From CALELM01 sp045617105 (GTDB taxonomy: Bacteria > Bacillota > Negativicutes > Selenomonadales > Selenomonadaceae): a DNA stretch of 11,194 nucleotides. Of the stretch, positions 1-5,938 are shown in pieces. A program made the position numbers and the translations under genes. Positions within the stretch are counted from its first letter, which is position 1, and each line of letters starts with the position of its first letter. The stretch lies in assembly GCA_045617105.1 (NCBI GenBank), contig JAZLHW010000098.1, positions 1-11,194 on the forward strand, read 5' to 3'. A model generated the notes under the pieces. It worked only from the letters and a program-made list of their open reading frames with translations, was not told the DNA's origin and searched no databases.

Positions 1-1061
1 GAAAATTCCTCTGTTTTATGTCCCATCAGCAAACGAAGCGTTTCTGTATCAAAATTCACGATGCCTCGTGCAATTTCCTGTCGGTCTGGTGCAAGTACAC
101 GAACCATATTGCCCGCATAAAAATCACCGCTGCAATCCGTAATACCAACTGCCAAAAGACTCGAACCAGCCTCCAGCATCATGCGGGCACAGCCTTCATC
201 TACAGTGATATCACCTGCCAGCCGTTTTCCAAAAGCCAACCAGCTCTTGCGTACCTGCAAATGCGATGGCTTTGCAGGAAAGATCGTCCCAACCGTCTCA
301 CCGTTCAGCAAGGCATGAAGGATCCCATCTCTTTTTCCTTCTGCAATCACCATCGTAACACCCGACGATATGGACACCTTGGCTGCCTCGATCTTCGTAG
401 ACATGCCACCCGTTCCCAGCTTCGTTCCAGCCCCTCCGGCCAGCAGCTCTACCTCCGGCGTGATCTCTGAAATCTCATCGATCAAGCTTGCCGATGCGTC
501 TGTCTGCGGATTTGCCGTAAACACGCCTTCGATATCGGAAAGAATAATCAAGGCATCTGCATCGACCAAAGTAGCCACCGTAGCAGAAAGGTTGTCATTA
601 TCTCCTATTTTAATTTCATCTACTGCCACAGCATCATTTTCATTGATAACGGGAATAGCTCCCATCTGCAAAAGTGCCAGCAATGCATTTCTCGAATGAA
701 CAAACTGATGATGACGTACAGAATTTTCCTTCGTCAAGAGGATCTGCCCCATCGTCTTGCCATATTCTGCAAAAAACTTTTCATAAATATGCATCAAAAC
801 GCCTTGCCCGATCGCCGCCACAGCCTGCTTTTGCGGAATTGAGTCCGGCTTCTTTTCCAGTCCAAGCTTTCCAAGACCTGCCGCAATCGCACCAGAAGAT
901 ACCAATACGACTTCCTTTCCCTGATTGGACAGATCTGAGATCTCCCGCACCAACTTTTCTATGCGCAGCAGATTCAATCTCCCAGAACCGTATACCAAGG
1001 TACTCGTACCGACCTTGACCACAATACGTTTTGCTTTCTTCAATCGTTCCCTAGATGTCAT
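1..1061 (-). CDS. proB: Glutamate 5-kinase (partial, C-terminal end outside window)
   Basis: Phosphorylates glutamate to glutamyl-5-phosphate with ATP, the first and usually proline-inhibited step of proline synthesis; cytosolic. Translating the minus strand from 1061 gives an open frame of 353 residues to the window edge. Amino-acid-kinase motifs appear in order: KVGTST near residue 16, VSSGAIAAG near 57, NENDAV near 150, GDNDNLSA near 165 and GTKLGTGGMSTK near 215. A C-terminal PUA-like region follows from about residue 280. The family is usually about 365-375 residues, so only a short tail is missing. The ATG at 1061 is preceded by AAGGAG with 6-nt spacing. Another ATG 5 nt upstream opens only ATG-GCA-TGA, whose stop overlaps the chosen start, so it is not the proB start. 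It lies 28 nt after yhbY, so it is probably the last gene seen of the obgE-yhbY-proB operon; proA may follow outside the window. Confidence 0.96.
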   Translation of the reverse strand, partial: MTSRERLKKAKRIVVKVGTSTLVYGSGRLNLLRIEKLVREISDLSNQGKEVVLVSSGAIAAGLGKLGLEKKPDSIPQKQAVAAIGQGVLMHIYEKFFAEYGKTMGQILLTKENSVRHHQFVHSRNALLALLQMGAIPVINENDAVAVDEIKIGDNDNLSATVATLVDADALIILSDIEGVFTANPQTDASASLIDEISEITPEVELLAGGAGTKLGTGGMSTKIEAAKVSISSGVTMVIAEGKRDGILHALLNGETVGTIFPAKPSHLQVRKSWLAFGKRLAGDITVDEGCARMMLEAGSSLLAVGITDCSGDFYAGNMVRVLAPDRQEIARGIVNFDTETLRLLMGHKTEEF

Positions 1062-1089
1062 GCCATGCTCCTTAAAAACTCGTTTCATA

Positions 1090-1392
1090 TTAAGGCAACT
1101 CGATCTTCGGCTTTTCAAAATTTTTCTTGTACAGAAGCCCATTTCTTCCAATGACTTGAACAAGATTCGCATCTGTGCGCTCTGCCAGCATTTTTATAAC
1201 CTCCGCTGGCTCCTCCATGCAATTCTGGAGGACACGCACCTTGATAAGCTCACGCTTTTTAATGGCTTCCTTTGCGGCTATAACTACGGTCGGCGTTAAA
1301 CCTTCTTTACCAATGTTCACGATGGGATTTAGCTTCATTCCCATAGAACGAAGAAAACTTTTCTGTTTTCCCGTCAGCGAATTGCGAATCAC
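1090..1392 (-). CDS. yhbY: YhbY-family CRM-domain RNA-binding protein
   Basis: Small RNA-binding protein of the CRS1-YhbY (CRM) family, associated with precursors of the large ribosomal subunit and thought to help its assembly. The 100-residue product is essentially one CRM domain. It has an N-terminal LTGKQKSFLRSMG segment, the segment NPIVNIGKEGLTP near residues 22-34, an ELIKVRV strand near 48 and the C-terminal IGRNGLLYKK motif. The length is normal for the family (about 95-105). The start is GTG at 1392, preceded by AGGAGGG at 7-nt spacing; no in-frame ATG fits better. The gene lies 39 nt after obgE and 28 nt before proB with no terminator in either gap, so cotranscription is likely. Its place next to obgE fits a shared role in 50S maturation. 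Confidence 0.93.
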   Translation of the reverse strand: MIRNSLTGKQKSFLRSMGMKLNPIVNIGKEGLTPTVVIAAKEAIKKRELIKVRVLQNCMEEPAEVIKMLAERTDANLVQVIGRNGLLYKKNFEKPKIELP

Positions 1393-1431
1393 TTAGCTTC
1401 CCTCCTTGCAGCAGATGCAATACTATCCGCT

Positions 1432-2712
1432 TTATTCACGATATTCAAATTCCATTTCTCCGATATGAACCGTCATGCCTTCCTTGATGCCTCGTTCCTT
1501 CAGCTTGGCATCAATGCCCTTAATACGCCAAATATACTGGAACCTGCGAACGGCTTCATCATTATTAAAATTCGTCATAGCAACCAGCTTTTCAAGATCC
1601 TTTCCTGATACCACAAAGTCACCAGAAATATCACGGGTAATCTTGATGGCATGTGCATCCTCAGCACTGGCATCATAGATCTTCGTTTCCTCTGCCGTTT
1701 CCGGTTCCTCCACATAGTTTTCCAATGCCTCTCCAATATGGGAGATCAACGCATCAAGCCCCTGCCTCGTTGCCGCTGAAATAGGAAAAATCTCTATGCC
1801 TTCCTTCTTTGCCAGTTCCTCCAAAGCTGGATAGTTTTCCTGTGCCTCTGGAAGATCCATCTTGTTTGCTACAAGAATCTGCTTACGCCGTGCAATACGT
1901 TCGCTGTACTTCTTGAGTTCTGCATTGATTTTGTAGTAATCCTCTACAGGATCCCTCCCCTCAATGCCAGACGCATCCACCATATGCAAAATCAGCTTCG
2001 TGCGTTCCACATGACGCAAAAAATCATGTCCAAGACCTACGCCCTCCGCTGCACCTTCGATCAGTCCCGGAATATCTGCCATAACAAAGCTTTTCTCGTA
2101 ATCCGTCTTGACGACACCTAAAACCGGAGTTATCGTCGTAAAATGATAATCTGCGATCTCAGGACGGGCTGCCGAAACACTTGCCACCAAGCTCGACTTT
2201 CCTACGCTCGGATATCCTACCAAACCGACATCTGCCAAAAGCTTCAGTTCCAGCAGCAGATTCCTTGCCTCGCCCGGCTCGCCAAACTCTGCAAAGGTAG
2301 GTGTGCGGTTTGCTGAATTTGCAAACTTCGCATTTCCTCTTCCTCCGCGTCCTCCCTTTGCCACTACCGCCTGCTGCCCAACTTCCGTAAGATCTGCAAG
2401 CAGTTCACCTGTCTCCTCATCACGGACTATCGTTCCAGGCGGAACCTTTACGATACACGGCGGTGCATTATGCCCGTATTGGTTCTTGATATCGCCGTTT
2501 TCACCATTCTCCCCCTTGAATTTCCGATGAAATCGGAAATAAAGAAGCGTATTCATATTGCGGTCGACTTCAAAGACAACATCTGCTCCCTTTCCGCCGT
2601 CTCCGCCGGAAGGACCTCCTTTCGGCACGAACTTCTCACGACGGAAAGCAGATTTTCCATGACCTCCATCGCCCGCCTTGACGATCACTCGCGTTCGATC
2701 TATAAACTGCAT
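1432..2712 (-). CDS. obgE: Obg-family ribosome-assembly GTPase
   Basis: Essential GTPase that binds the 50S subunit, acts in its late assembly, and links growth to the GTP/ppGpp state. The 426-residue product has all three Obg parts. The glycine-rich Obg fold covers residues 1-158, with GDGGHGKSAFRREKF near 14-28 and repeated GG motifs. The G domain follows, with the P-loop GYPSVGKSS (166-174), switch region HFTTITP (190-196), DIPG (213-216), NKMD (283-286) and SAAT (312-315). An OCT-type C-terminal domain spans about 350-425, ending EGMTVHIGEMEFEYRE. No key residue is missing. The ATG at 2712 has AAAGGAG 5 nt upstream. A promoter (2788-2816) and a hairpin (2748-2783) precede it, so it may be expressed both by readthrough from rpmA and from its own start. 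yhbY follows after 39 nt. Confidence 0.98.
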   Translation of the reverse strand: MQFIDRTRVIVKAGDGGHGKSAFRREKFVPKGGPSGGDGGKGADVVFEVDRNMNTLLYFRFHRKFKGENGENGDIKNQYGHNAPPCIVKVPPGTIVRDEETGELLADLTEVGQQAVVAKGGRGGRGNAKFANSANRTPTFAEFGEPGEARNLLLELKLLADVGLVGYPSVGKSSLVASVSAARPEIADYHFTTITPVLGVVKTDYEKSFVMADIPGLIEGAAEGVGLGHDFLRHVERTKLILHMVDASGIEGRDPVEDYYKINAELKKYSERIARRKQILVANKMDLPEAQENYPALEELAKKEGIEIFPISAATRQGLDALISHIGEALENYVEEPETAEETKIYDASAEDAHAIKITRDISGDFVVSGKDLEKLVAMTNFNNDEAVRRFQYIWRIKGIDAKLKERGIKEGMTVHIGEMEFEYRE

Positions 2713-2747
2713 GACTGCTCCTTTCTGCCCTTCCAGTTATGATGCAT

Positions 2748-2783
2748 AAAAAGCTGGTATTGCGTCTGCAATGCCAGCTTTTT
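2748..2783 (-). terminator. Strong hairpin between rpmA and obgE (terminator or leader hairpin)
   Basis: AAAAAGCTGG-T-ATTGC pairs with GCAAT-G-CCAGCTTTTT around the 4-nt loop GTCT: 16 positions with one A-C mismatch on the minus strand (G-U wobble on the plus strand). A T5 run ends the stem in both directions, so it can act as a Rho-independent terminator for rplU-prp-rpmA transcripts. It lies only 35 nt ahead of the obgE start and directly downstream of a good promoter, so it may also serve as a partial attenuator or a protective 5' hairpin on obgE mRNA. Confidence 0.75.
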
Positions 2784-2787
2784 ACAC

Positions 2788-2816
2788 ATCATAACGCAAC
2801 TTAACGCTAATATCAA
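2788..2816 (-). promoter_or_regulatory. Predicted sigma-A-type promoter for obgE
   Basis: On the minus strand, TTGATA (2816-2811) is followed by 17 nt and TATGAT (2793-2788). Each hexamer matches the consensus at 5 of 6 positions with ideal spacing. The expected start is near 2781, at the foot of the 2748-2783 hairpin. It lies between the rpmA stop and obgE, so it could give obgE-yhbY-proB expression independent of the ribosomal genes. Confidence 0.65.
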
Positions 2817-2820
2817 AATA

Positions 2821-2846
2821 CCTGCGCAGCTCCAAAGCGGCGCAGG
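2821..2846 (-). terminator. Hairpin just after rpmA
   Basis: CCTGCGC (2821-2827) pairs with GCGCAGG (2840-2846) around a 12-nt loop that can form two further GC pairs. It lies 14 nt after the rpmA stop and is followed on the minus strand by TATTTTGAT, a poor T tract. It is probably a 3'-end or RNA-stability hairpin or a weak terminator, working with the stronger hairpin at 2748-2783. Confidence 0.45.
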
Positions 2847-2860
2847 CACCAAAAATTTCA

Positions 2861-3157
2861 TTACATAGCAGCTTGTTCTTCAATCGTATACACGCTGACC
2901 TGACGATTGTAGCGTCCCTTACGCTCAAAAGCAACCTTTCCAGCCACCTTTGCAAAAAGCGTATCATCCTTGCCAATACCTACATTATGACCTGGATGAA
3001 AATGCGTCCCTCTCTGACGAACCAAGATGCTGCCTGCTGTAACACTCGTACCAGCCTGCTCCTTGACACCAAGACGCTTGGATTCACTGTCGCGGCCATT
3101 ACGGGTAGAACTAACTCCCTTTTTGTGCGCAAACAGCTGTAAATCAAACTTCAACAT
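2861..3157 (-). CDS. rpmA: Large ribosomal subunit protein bL27 (precursor with Prp-cleaved leader)
   Basis: bL27 reaches toward the peptidyl-transferase centre and helps tRNA placement. The 98-residue product contains the conserved core: GRDSESKRLGVK near residues 21-32, GSILVRQRGTHFHPG near 42-56 and the GHNVGIGKDDTLFA segment. The N-terminus MLKFDLQLF precedes AHKKG. This matches the Bacillota form, in which a leader ending in a hydrophobic-Phe motif is removed between F9 and A10 by Prp, encoded just upstream. The ATG at 3157 overlaps the end of prp by 14 nt. Its Shine-Dalgarno is unusual, a run of seven G (3165-3171) 7 nt from the start. Two hairpins follow the stop, so the ribosomal segment of the operon probably ends here in part. 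Confidence 0.98.
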   Translation of the reverse strand: MLKFDLQLFAHKKGVSSTRNGRDSESKRLGVKEQAGTSVTAGSILVRQRGTHFHPGHNVGIGKDDTLFAKVAGKVAFERKGRYNRQVSVYTIEEQAAM

Positions 3158-3485
3158 TCCATTTCCCCCCCTGCCTTCTTGAAATATGTACAGCCTTCGG
3201 GGAAATCTTTTCGATCTCGCTCATCCCCAAAAGCATCGTCTGCAAAATAGCTTCTGTGAGGTCATCAGGAGCACTCTTTAGTCTCATACTGAGCTTCCCG
3301 CTCGCTACGGAATAGTCCATTTCGCGATGCAGATACTCTCCTATACCTAAAAGAGCGGTCTGTGCCAAGGAAGATATCCCCGCACAGACGATATCCTTTC
3401 CATGTGCAGCGGTTCCACTGTGACCGCTTACCTGAAAACCAGATACCTTCCTGTCTGCGTCTTCAAAAATCAAAACTTTTATCAT
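3144..3485 (-). CDS. prp: Ribosomal-processing cysteine protease Prp (YsxB family)
   Basis: Cysteine protease that removes the N-terminal leader of bL27, which is needed for functional ribosomes in Bacillota. The 113-residue product carries the signature GHSGTAAHGKDIVCAGIS near residues 21-38. His22 and Cys34 fall at exactly the catalytic positions known from the Staphylococcus aureus enzyme (established knowledge). The length is normal for the family. The ATG overlaps the rplU stop by one base (TAATG), which suggests translational coupling, and the gene's end overlaps rpmA by 14 nt. The neighbouring L27 has the matching cleavage motif, so enzyme and substrate are encoded by adjacent, overlapping genes. 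Confidence 0.96.
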   Translation of the reverse strand: MIKVLIFEDADRKVSGFQVSGHSGTAAHGKDIVCAGISSLAQTALLGIGEYLHREMDYSVASGKLSMRLKSAPDDLTEAILQTMLLGMSEIEKISPKAVHISRRQGGKWNVEV

Positions 3486-3796
3486 TAAGCCTCAATCTTC
3501 TCAATAACAACCTTCGTAAAAGGCTGCCTATGTCCCTGACGGCGACGATAGTTAGACTTAGCCTTGTACTTGAACACGAGAATCTTCTTCTCCTTGCCCT
3601 GAGCCTCAACCTTGCCCGTTACCTTAGCGCCTTCAACCATCGGCTTGCCAACCTTTACATCAGCATCATTGACAACCATAAGAACCTGATCGAAAACGAC
3701 TTCAGCGCCAGCCTCGCCAGCCAGCTTCTCAACCATGATGGTATCACCTTCCGCAACGCGGTACTGCTTGCCACCTGTCTTGATAACAGCGTACAT
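3485..3796 (-). CDS. rplU: Large ribosomal subunit protein bL21
   Basis: Structural protein of the 50S subunit that binds 23S rRNA. The 103-residue product starts MYAVIKTGGKQYRV and ends with the bL21 signature SNYRRRQGHRQPFTKV. The length is what the family shows. The ATG at 3796 was chosen because GGAGGTG lies 7 nt upstream and the protein aligns from its first residue with typical bL21. A TTG six codons earlier would only add an unlikely extension reading through the ribosome-binding site. It is the first gene of the operon, driven by the 3905-3933 promoter through a ~100-nt structured leader. Its stop shares a base with the prp start. Confidence 0.98.
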   Translation of the reverse strand: MYAVIKTGGKQYRVAEGDTIMVEKLAGEAGAEVVFDQVLMVVNDADVKVGKPMVEGAKVTGKVEAQGKEKKILVFKYKAKSNYRRRQGHRQPFTKVVIEKIEA

Positions 3797-3898
3797 AAAA
3801 ACACCTCCCTGCAATTTACTCGCCGACTACGGTATGACTGTGTCATTTTTAAACCCCACCGTGCGGTTTGGGAAAACGCAAGATACATGCGTTCACAT
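3797..3898 (-). ncRNA. Ribosomal protein L21 leader-like 5' UTR
   Basis: The predicted transcript has about 100 nt before rplU. It contains a small stem (CGCA...TGCG), a stem around ACCGCACGGT with the flanking AAACC/GGGGTTT arm, and the downstream segment CCGTAGTCGGCGAGTA just before the ribosome-binding site. The position, length and the CCGTAG-CGGCGAG motif resemble the L21 leader family of Bacillota, thought to give autogenous control of rplU-prp-rpmA. Assignment is from memory of that family; a covariance-model scan with Rfam L21_leader would settle it. Confidence 0.65.
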
Positions 3899-3904
3899 TC
3901 TCGA

Positions 3905-3933
3905 ATAATATCATACAAGGCAATTTCTGTCAA
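3905..3933 (-). promoter_or_regulatory. Strong sigma-A-type promoter of the rplU operon
   Basis: On the minus strand, a perfect TTGACA (3933-3928) is followed by a 17-nt spacer and TATTAT (3910-3905), with an extended -10 TGA directly before it. The predicted start is near 3898, about 100 nt ahead of rplU. It is the best promoter in the window and fits a ribosomal-protein operon. Confidence 0.88.
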
Positions 3934-4053
3934 ATGCTTTTTCCGCTCCCTGCTGCAACGCATACATTTCCTTCCGCAGATATTTTTCCTGCAGGATATT
4001 TTCATCAATGGAACAAAAAGTGAATCCGCTGCTAATAAGTACAAGTTTGTCTG

Positions 4054-4120
4054 AAAAAAATCGGTCTTGAAGAATCCGTCCGGGCTTATGGAAAAATCGC
4101 CCGACTTTGCAGACAAGACC
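4054..4120 (-). ncRNA. Nested hairpin with T7 tail (terminator or small-RNA 3' end)
   Basis: On the minus strand, GGTCTTG (4120-4114) pairs with CAAGACC (4069-4063). Inside it, GTCGGGC (4105-4099) pairs with GCCC-G-GAC (4085-4078) with one bulged G. The outer stem is followed by GA and seven T (4060-4054). This is the shape of an intrinsic terminator, but the two-tier stem is larger than needed and no gene ends just before it: uspA already has its own terminator at 4181-4220. It could be the 3' end of a small RNA or a back-up terminator. The 3934-4241 stretch otherwise shows no gene; its short open frames are not protein-like. Confidence 0.4.
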
Positions 4121-4180
4121 TAGGAAGAATTTTCTTTTTCCCTGTCTCAAAAATACGATAGCAGCAATAAAAAAATAATA

Positions 4181-4220
4181 GGGCTGTTGCATGAGTGATT
4201 TCTCACTCATGCAACAGCCC
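4181..4220 (-). terminator. Terminator downstream of uspA (18-bp perfect stem)
   Basis: GGGCTGTTGCATGAGTGA (4181-4198) is perfectly complementary to 4203-4220 with the 4-nt loop TTTC. Read on the minus strand, it lies 21 nt after the uspA stop and is followed by TATTATTTTTTTATTG. This fits a Rho-independent terminator. The stem is unusually long and perfect. Confidence 0.85.
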
Positions 4221-4241
4221 CACTCTTCTATTTTACTTATC

Positions 4242-4628
4242 TTACTTGATCACCATAACAGGAATCTTGGACTCCTCCACTACCTTCTGGCTCACACTTC
4301 CTATCAATGCGCCCTTAAACAGTCCCAATCCACGGCTTCCCATAATGATAATGTCACTGTTTTCGGATTCTGCCACACGAAGGATTGCTTTTGGAATATT
4401 TCCTGTCTCCACATGCCTTTCTGCCTTGACCTCCTCCGGCAGCTTTTCCCAAATTCGGTCAAAAACGATATGGCTCGGAATATCCTTGTTTATATTGCTG
4501 GCAACATAAACAAAATCCATTTCTGCCTTGCACTTCTGCGCCAAGAAAATCGCCTCATCCACAGCCTTGCAGCCATTAACAGAGCCGTCCACTGGAACAA
4601 GAATCTTTTTTATCTTTCCCACGCTCAT
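4242..4628 (-). CDS. Universal stress protein (UspA family)
   Basis: Cytosolic ATP-binding stress protein of the UspA fold. The 128-residue product begins with the family strand KKILVPVDGS (residues 7-16). It carries the nucleotide-binding motif G-x2-G-x9-G-S at residues 97-111 (MGSRG...LIGSVSQKV) and ends with the strand IPVMVIK. The length is slightly short of the usual 135-150 but complete. The start is uncertain. ATG at 4628 lies only 2 nt from a G6 run (4631-4636). A GTG two codons later (4622) would be 8 nt from that run, a better spacing, and would give MGKIKKILVPVDGS. An upstream ATG at 4655 has no ribosome-binding site. It is a single gene with its own terminator at 4181-4220; the repeat at 4725-4876 lies about 100 nt upstream. 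The specific physiological role cannot be read from the sequence. Confidence 0.93.
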   Translation of the reverse strand: MSVGKIKKILVPVDGSVNGCKAVDEAIFLAQKCKAEMDFVYVASNINKDIPSHIVFDRIWEKLPEEVKAERHVETGNIPKAILRVAESENSDIIIMGSRGLGLFKGALIGSVSQKVVEESKIPVMVIK

Positions 4629-4724
4629 TACCCCCCAACGAACCACTTTCTCCATAACTCTATTACACTGATTCGTTGCAAAGGCAAAAAATCCTTTTCA
4701 AAAACAAGCTTTCCACGGAAAACT

Positions 4725-4876
4725 TTTTATAACGCCATTGTTCAAGAAAATGCCATAAGCATTTTCCCTCCAATTTGCGTTTCAACGAAGCGGGAAATAT
4801 GCTCACCGCTTGTTAAAATTGGGCTTCCCCCACTTACAGCAAGCTGTTGAAGAAGGGGACATCTTAGCTTCGTTAT
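4725..4876. repeat. Copy A of a ~150-bp MITE-like interspersed repeat
   Basis: This 152-bp segment is nearly identical to 8766-8918, with two substitutions and one 1-nt indel, in the same orientation. The core edges form short inverted repeats, ATAACG (4729-4734) and CGTTAT (4871-4876). Inside are a perfect 8-bp hairpin GAAAATGC-CATAA-GCATTTTC (4746-4766), a CCAATTT...AAATTGG stem enclosing AACgAAGCGG/CCGCTTGTT, and a hairpin built on CCCCC...CTTACAGC with GCTGT...AGGGG. No convincing protein is encoded on either strand. It looks like a non-autonomous mobile element or the remnant of a longer one; the family is not recognised. Its right end supplies the hlyD stop codon. Confidence 0.85.
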
Positions 4877-5910
4877 TCCTCAGAAAATTCTACAACTGCC
4901 TTCATGCCGGGCTTTATTCCAGCAACCATATCCGTTGGAAGGGATACCTTTACTATTTTTTTCCCATCTGCAGAAGCCGTTGGTGCACCTCCATCGGTAT
5001 TTTCCGTATTGTCTGTTCCATTGGCAGATTCTGCCTCAGTTTCTTTTTCCAGAACCGTTCCCTGCAATTTCTTGCCGTCTACCTGATAGGAAACAAACTG
5101 TCCCAAACGAATCTTTTCTAATTGGTACGATGCGACCCTCGCTTCTACCCAAATATTGCCCGCATCACCAATATTTACGACAGTCTGTCCCGCCTTTACC
5201 TCAGAATTTTCCTGAAGGTCAGTATAGTAAACTGTACCGGAAACAGGTGCGATCAGTTCCGTCGCCTGTGAATCTTTTTTTGCATTTTCCAGTGCTGCCT
5301 CTGCCTGATGAACCTGAACCTCTGCACTCTTTATCATTTCCGGACTGCTTCTCTGCACCATCGTCTGATAAGACACGCTTGACGATGCCGAAGCAGCTGC
5401 TGCCTGTGCCTCCGCATATTCTGCCGCCGCTTGATCTCGCTTAACAGCACTGATCGCTCCCATTTCATACAATTCATTCATGCGCTGCATGCGGGCAGCC
5501 GCCTGCGCTAATGCCGCCTGCGAAGCAGCGTTGGCACCAGCATTTGCAGAAGGTACGGGAACTGTGATCGTCTGCCCCTGCTGGATCTGTTCCAAATTCT
5601 GCTTGGCAAGATTCAAATTCTGCTCCAGCTGCTGAATCTGTTCCTCTGTCACATTGACGCTGACCTTTGCAATGACATCACCTGCCTCCACATGATCTCC
5701 GTCATTTACCAGCATTTCCGTAATCTTCCCATTTGCACGGGCCTTGACTCCAACCATCGTGCTAGTCACCTGTGCATCCCTTACCTGAAAGGAAGCATGT
5801 CCATGATAATACAGCCATACACCGCCTGCGCAAATCAGGGCAACAGCCAACATTCCCAAGAGCCCAAAACGAACAAAATACTTTACCTTCTCACTGATAT
5901 CATTTTCCAA
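4873..5910 (-). CDS. HlyD/EmrA-type periplasmic adaptor protein, possibly truncated at the end
   Basis: Membrane-fusion (adaptor) subunit that would bridge an inner-membrane exporter and a TolC-like outer-membrane channel. The 345-residue product has a short cytosolic N-terminus and one membrane helix near residues 11-34. A first lipoyl-like half (GKITEMLVNDGDHVEAGDVIAKV) covers about 55-80. A long Gln/Ala-rich alpha-hairpin spans about 85-210 and includes MNELYEMGAISAVKRDQA. The second lipoyl half follows (ELIAPVSGTVYYTDLQ...EVKAGQTV), then a beta-barrel region. A low-complexity Glu/Asn/Thr/Gly/Ala insert near residues 283-311 interrupts that barrel. The start is judged to be TTG at 5910, with GGGGGGAG 5 nt upstream; there is no in-frame ATG. 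The stop codon lies inside the 4725-4876 repeat, so some C-terminal residues may be lost. It follows alaS by 71 nt. No exporter gene is adjacent, so the partner and substrate are unknown. Confidence 0.9.
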   Translation of the reverse strand: MENDISEKVKYFVRFGLLGMLAVALICAGGVWLYYHGHASFQVRDAQVTSTMVGVKARANGKITEMLVNDGDHVEAGDVIAKVSVNVTEEQIQQLEQNLNLAKQNLEQIQQGQTITVPVPSANAGANAASQAALAQAAARMQRMNELYEMGAISAVKRDQAAAEYAEAQAAAASASSSVSYQTMVQRSSPEMIKSAEVQVHQAEAALENAKKDSQATELIAPVSGTVYYTDLQENSEVKAGQTVVNIGDAGNIWVEARVASYQLEKIRLGQFVSYQVDGKKLQGTVLEKETEAESANGTDNTENTDGGAPTASADGKKIVKVSLPTDMVAGIKPGMKAVVEFSEE

Positions 5911-5938
5911 GAGTTCTCCCCCCACAAACAGGAACAAA

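Noticed and set aside
4054..4120. Known riboswitch class for the nested hairpin
   Set aside because: I compared it from memory with TPP, glycine, ZTP, fluoride, guanidine and c-di-GMP core motifs and saw none; no gene follows closely that such a switch would control.
3911..4210. Minus-strand open frame of 99 codons between uspA and rplU
   Set aside because: It starts inside the terminator hairpin, runs across the nested hairpin and the rplU promoter, and lacks a ribosome-binding site.
4191..4850. Plus-strand open frame of 219 codons over uspA and repeat copy A
   Set aside because: It is antisense to uspA and starts in a terminator stem. The C-terminal 41 residues, which it shares with another frame, come only from the repeat.
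4725..4876. IS200/IS605 right end with a TnpB guide RNA scaffold
   Set aside because: The CCCCC...AGGGG hairpin near one edge is suggestive, but there is no tnpA/tnpB sequence, and short inverted terminal repeats argue against this family.
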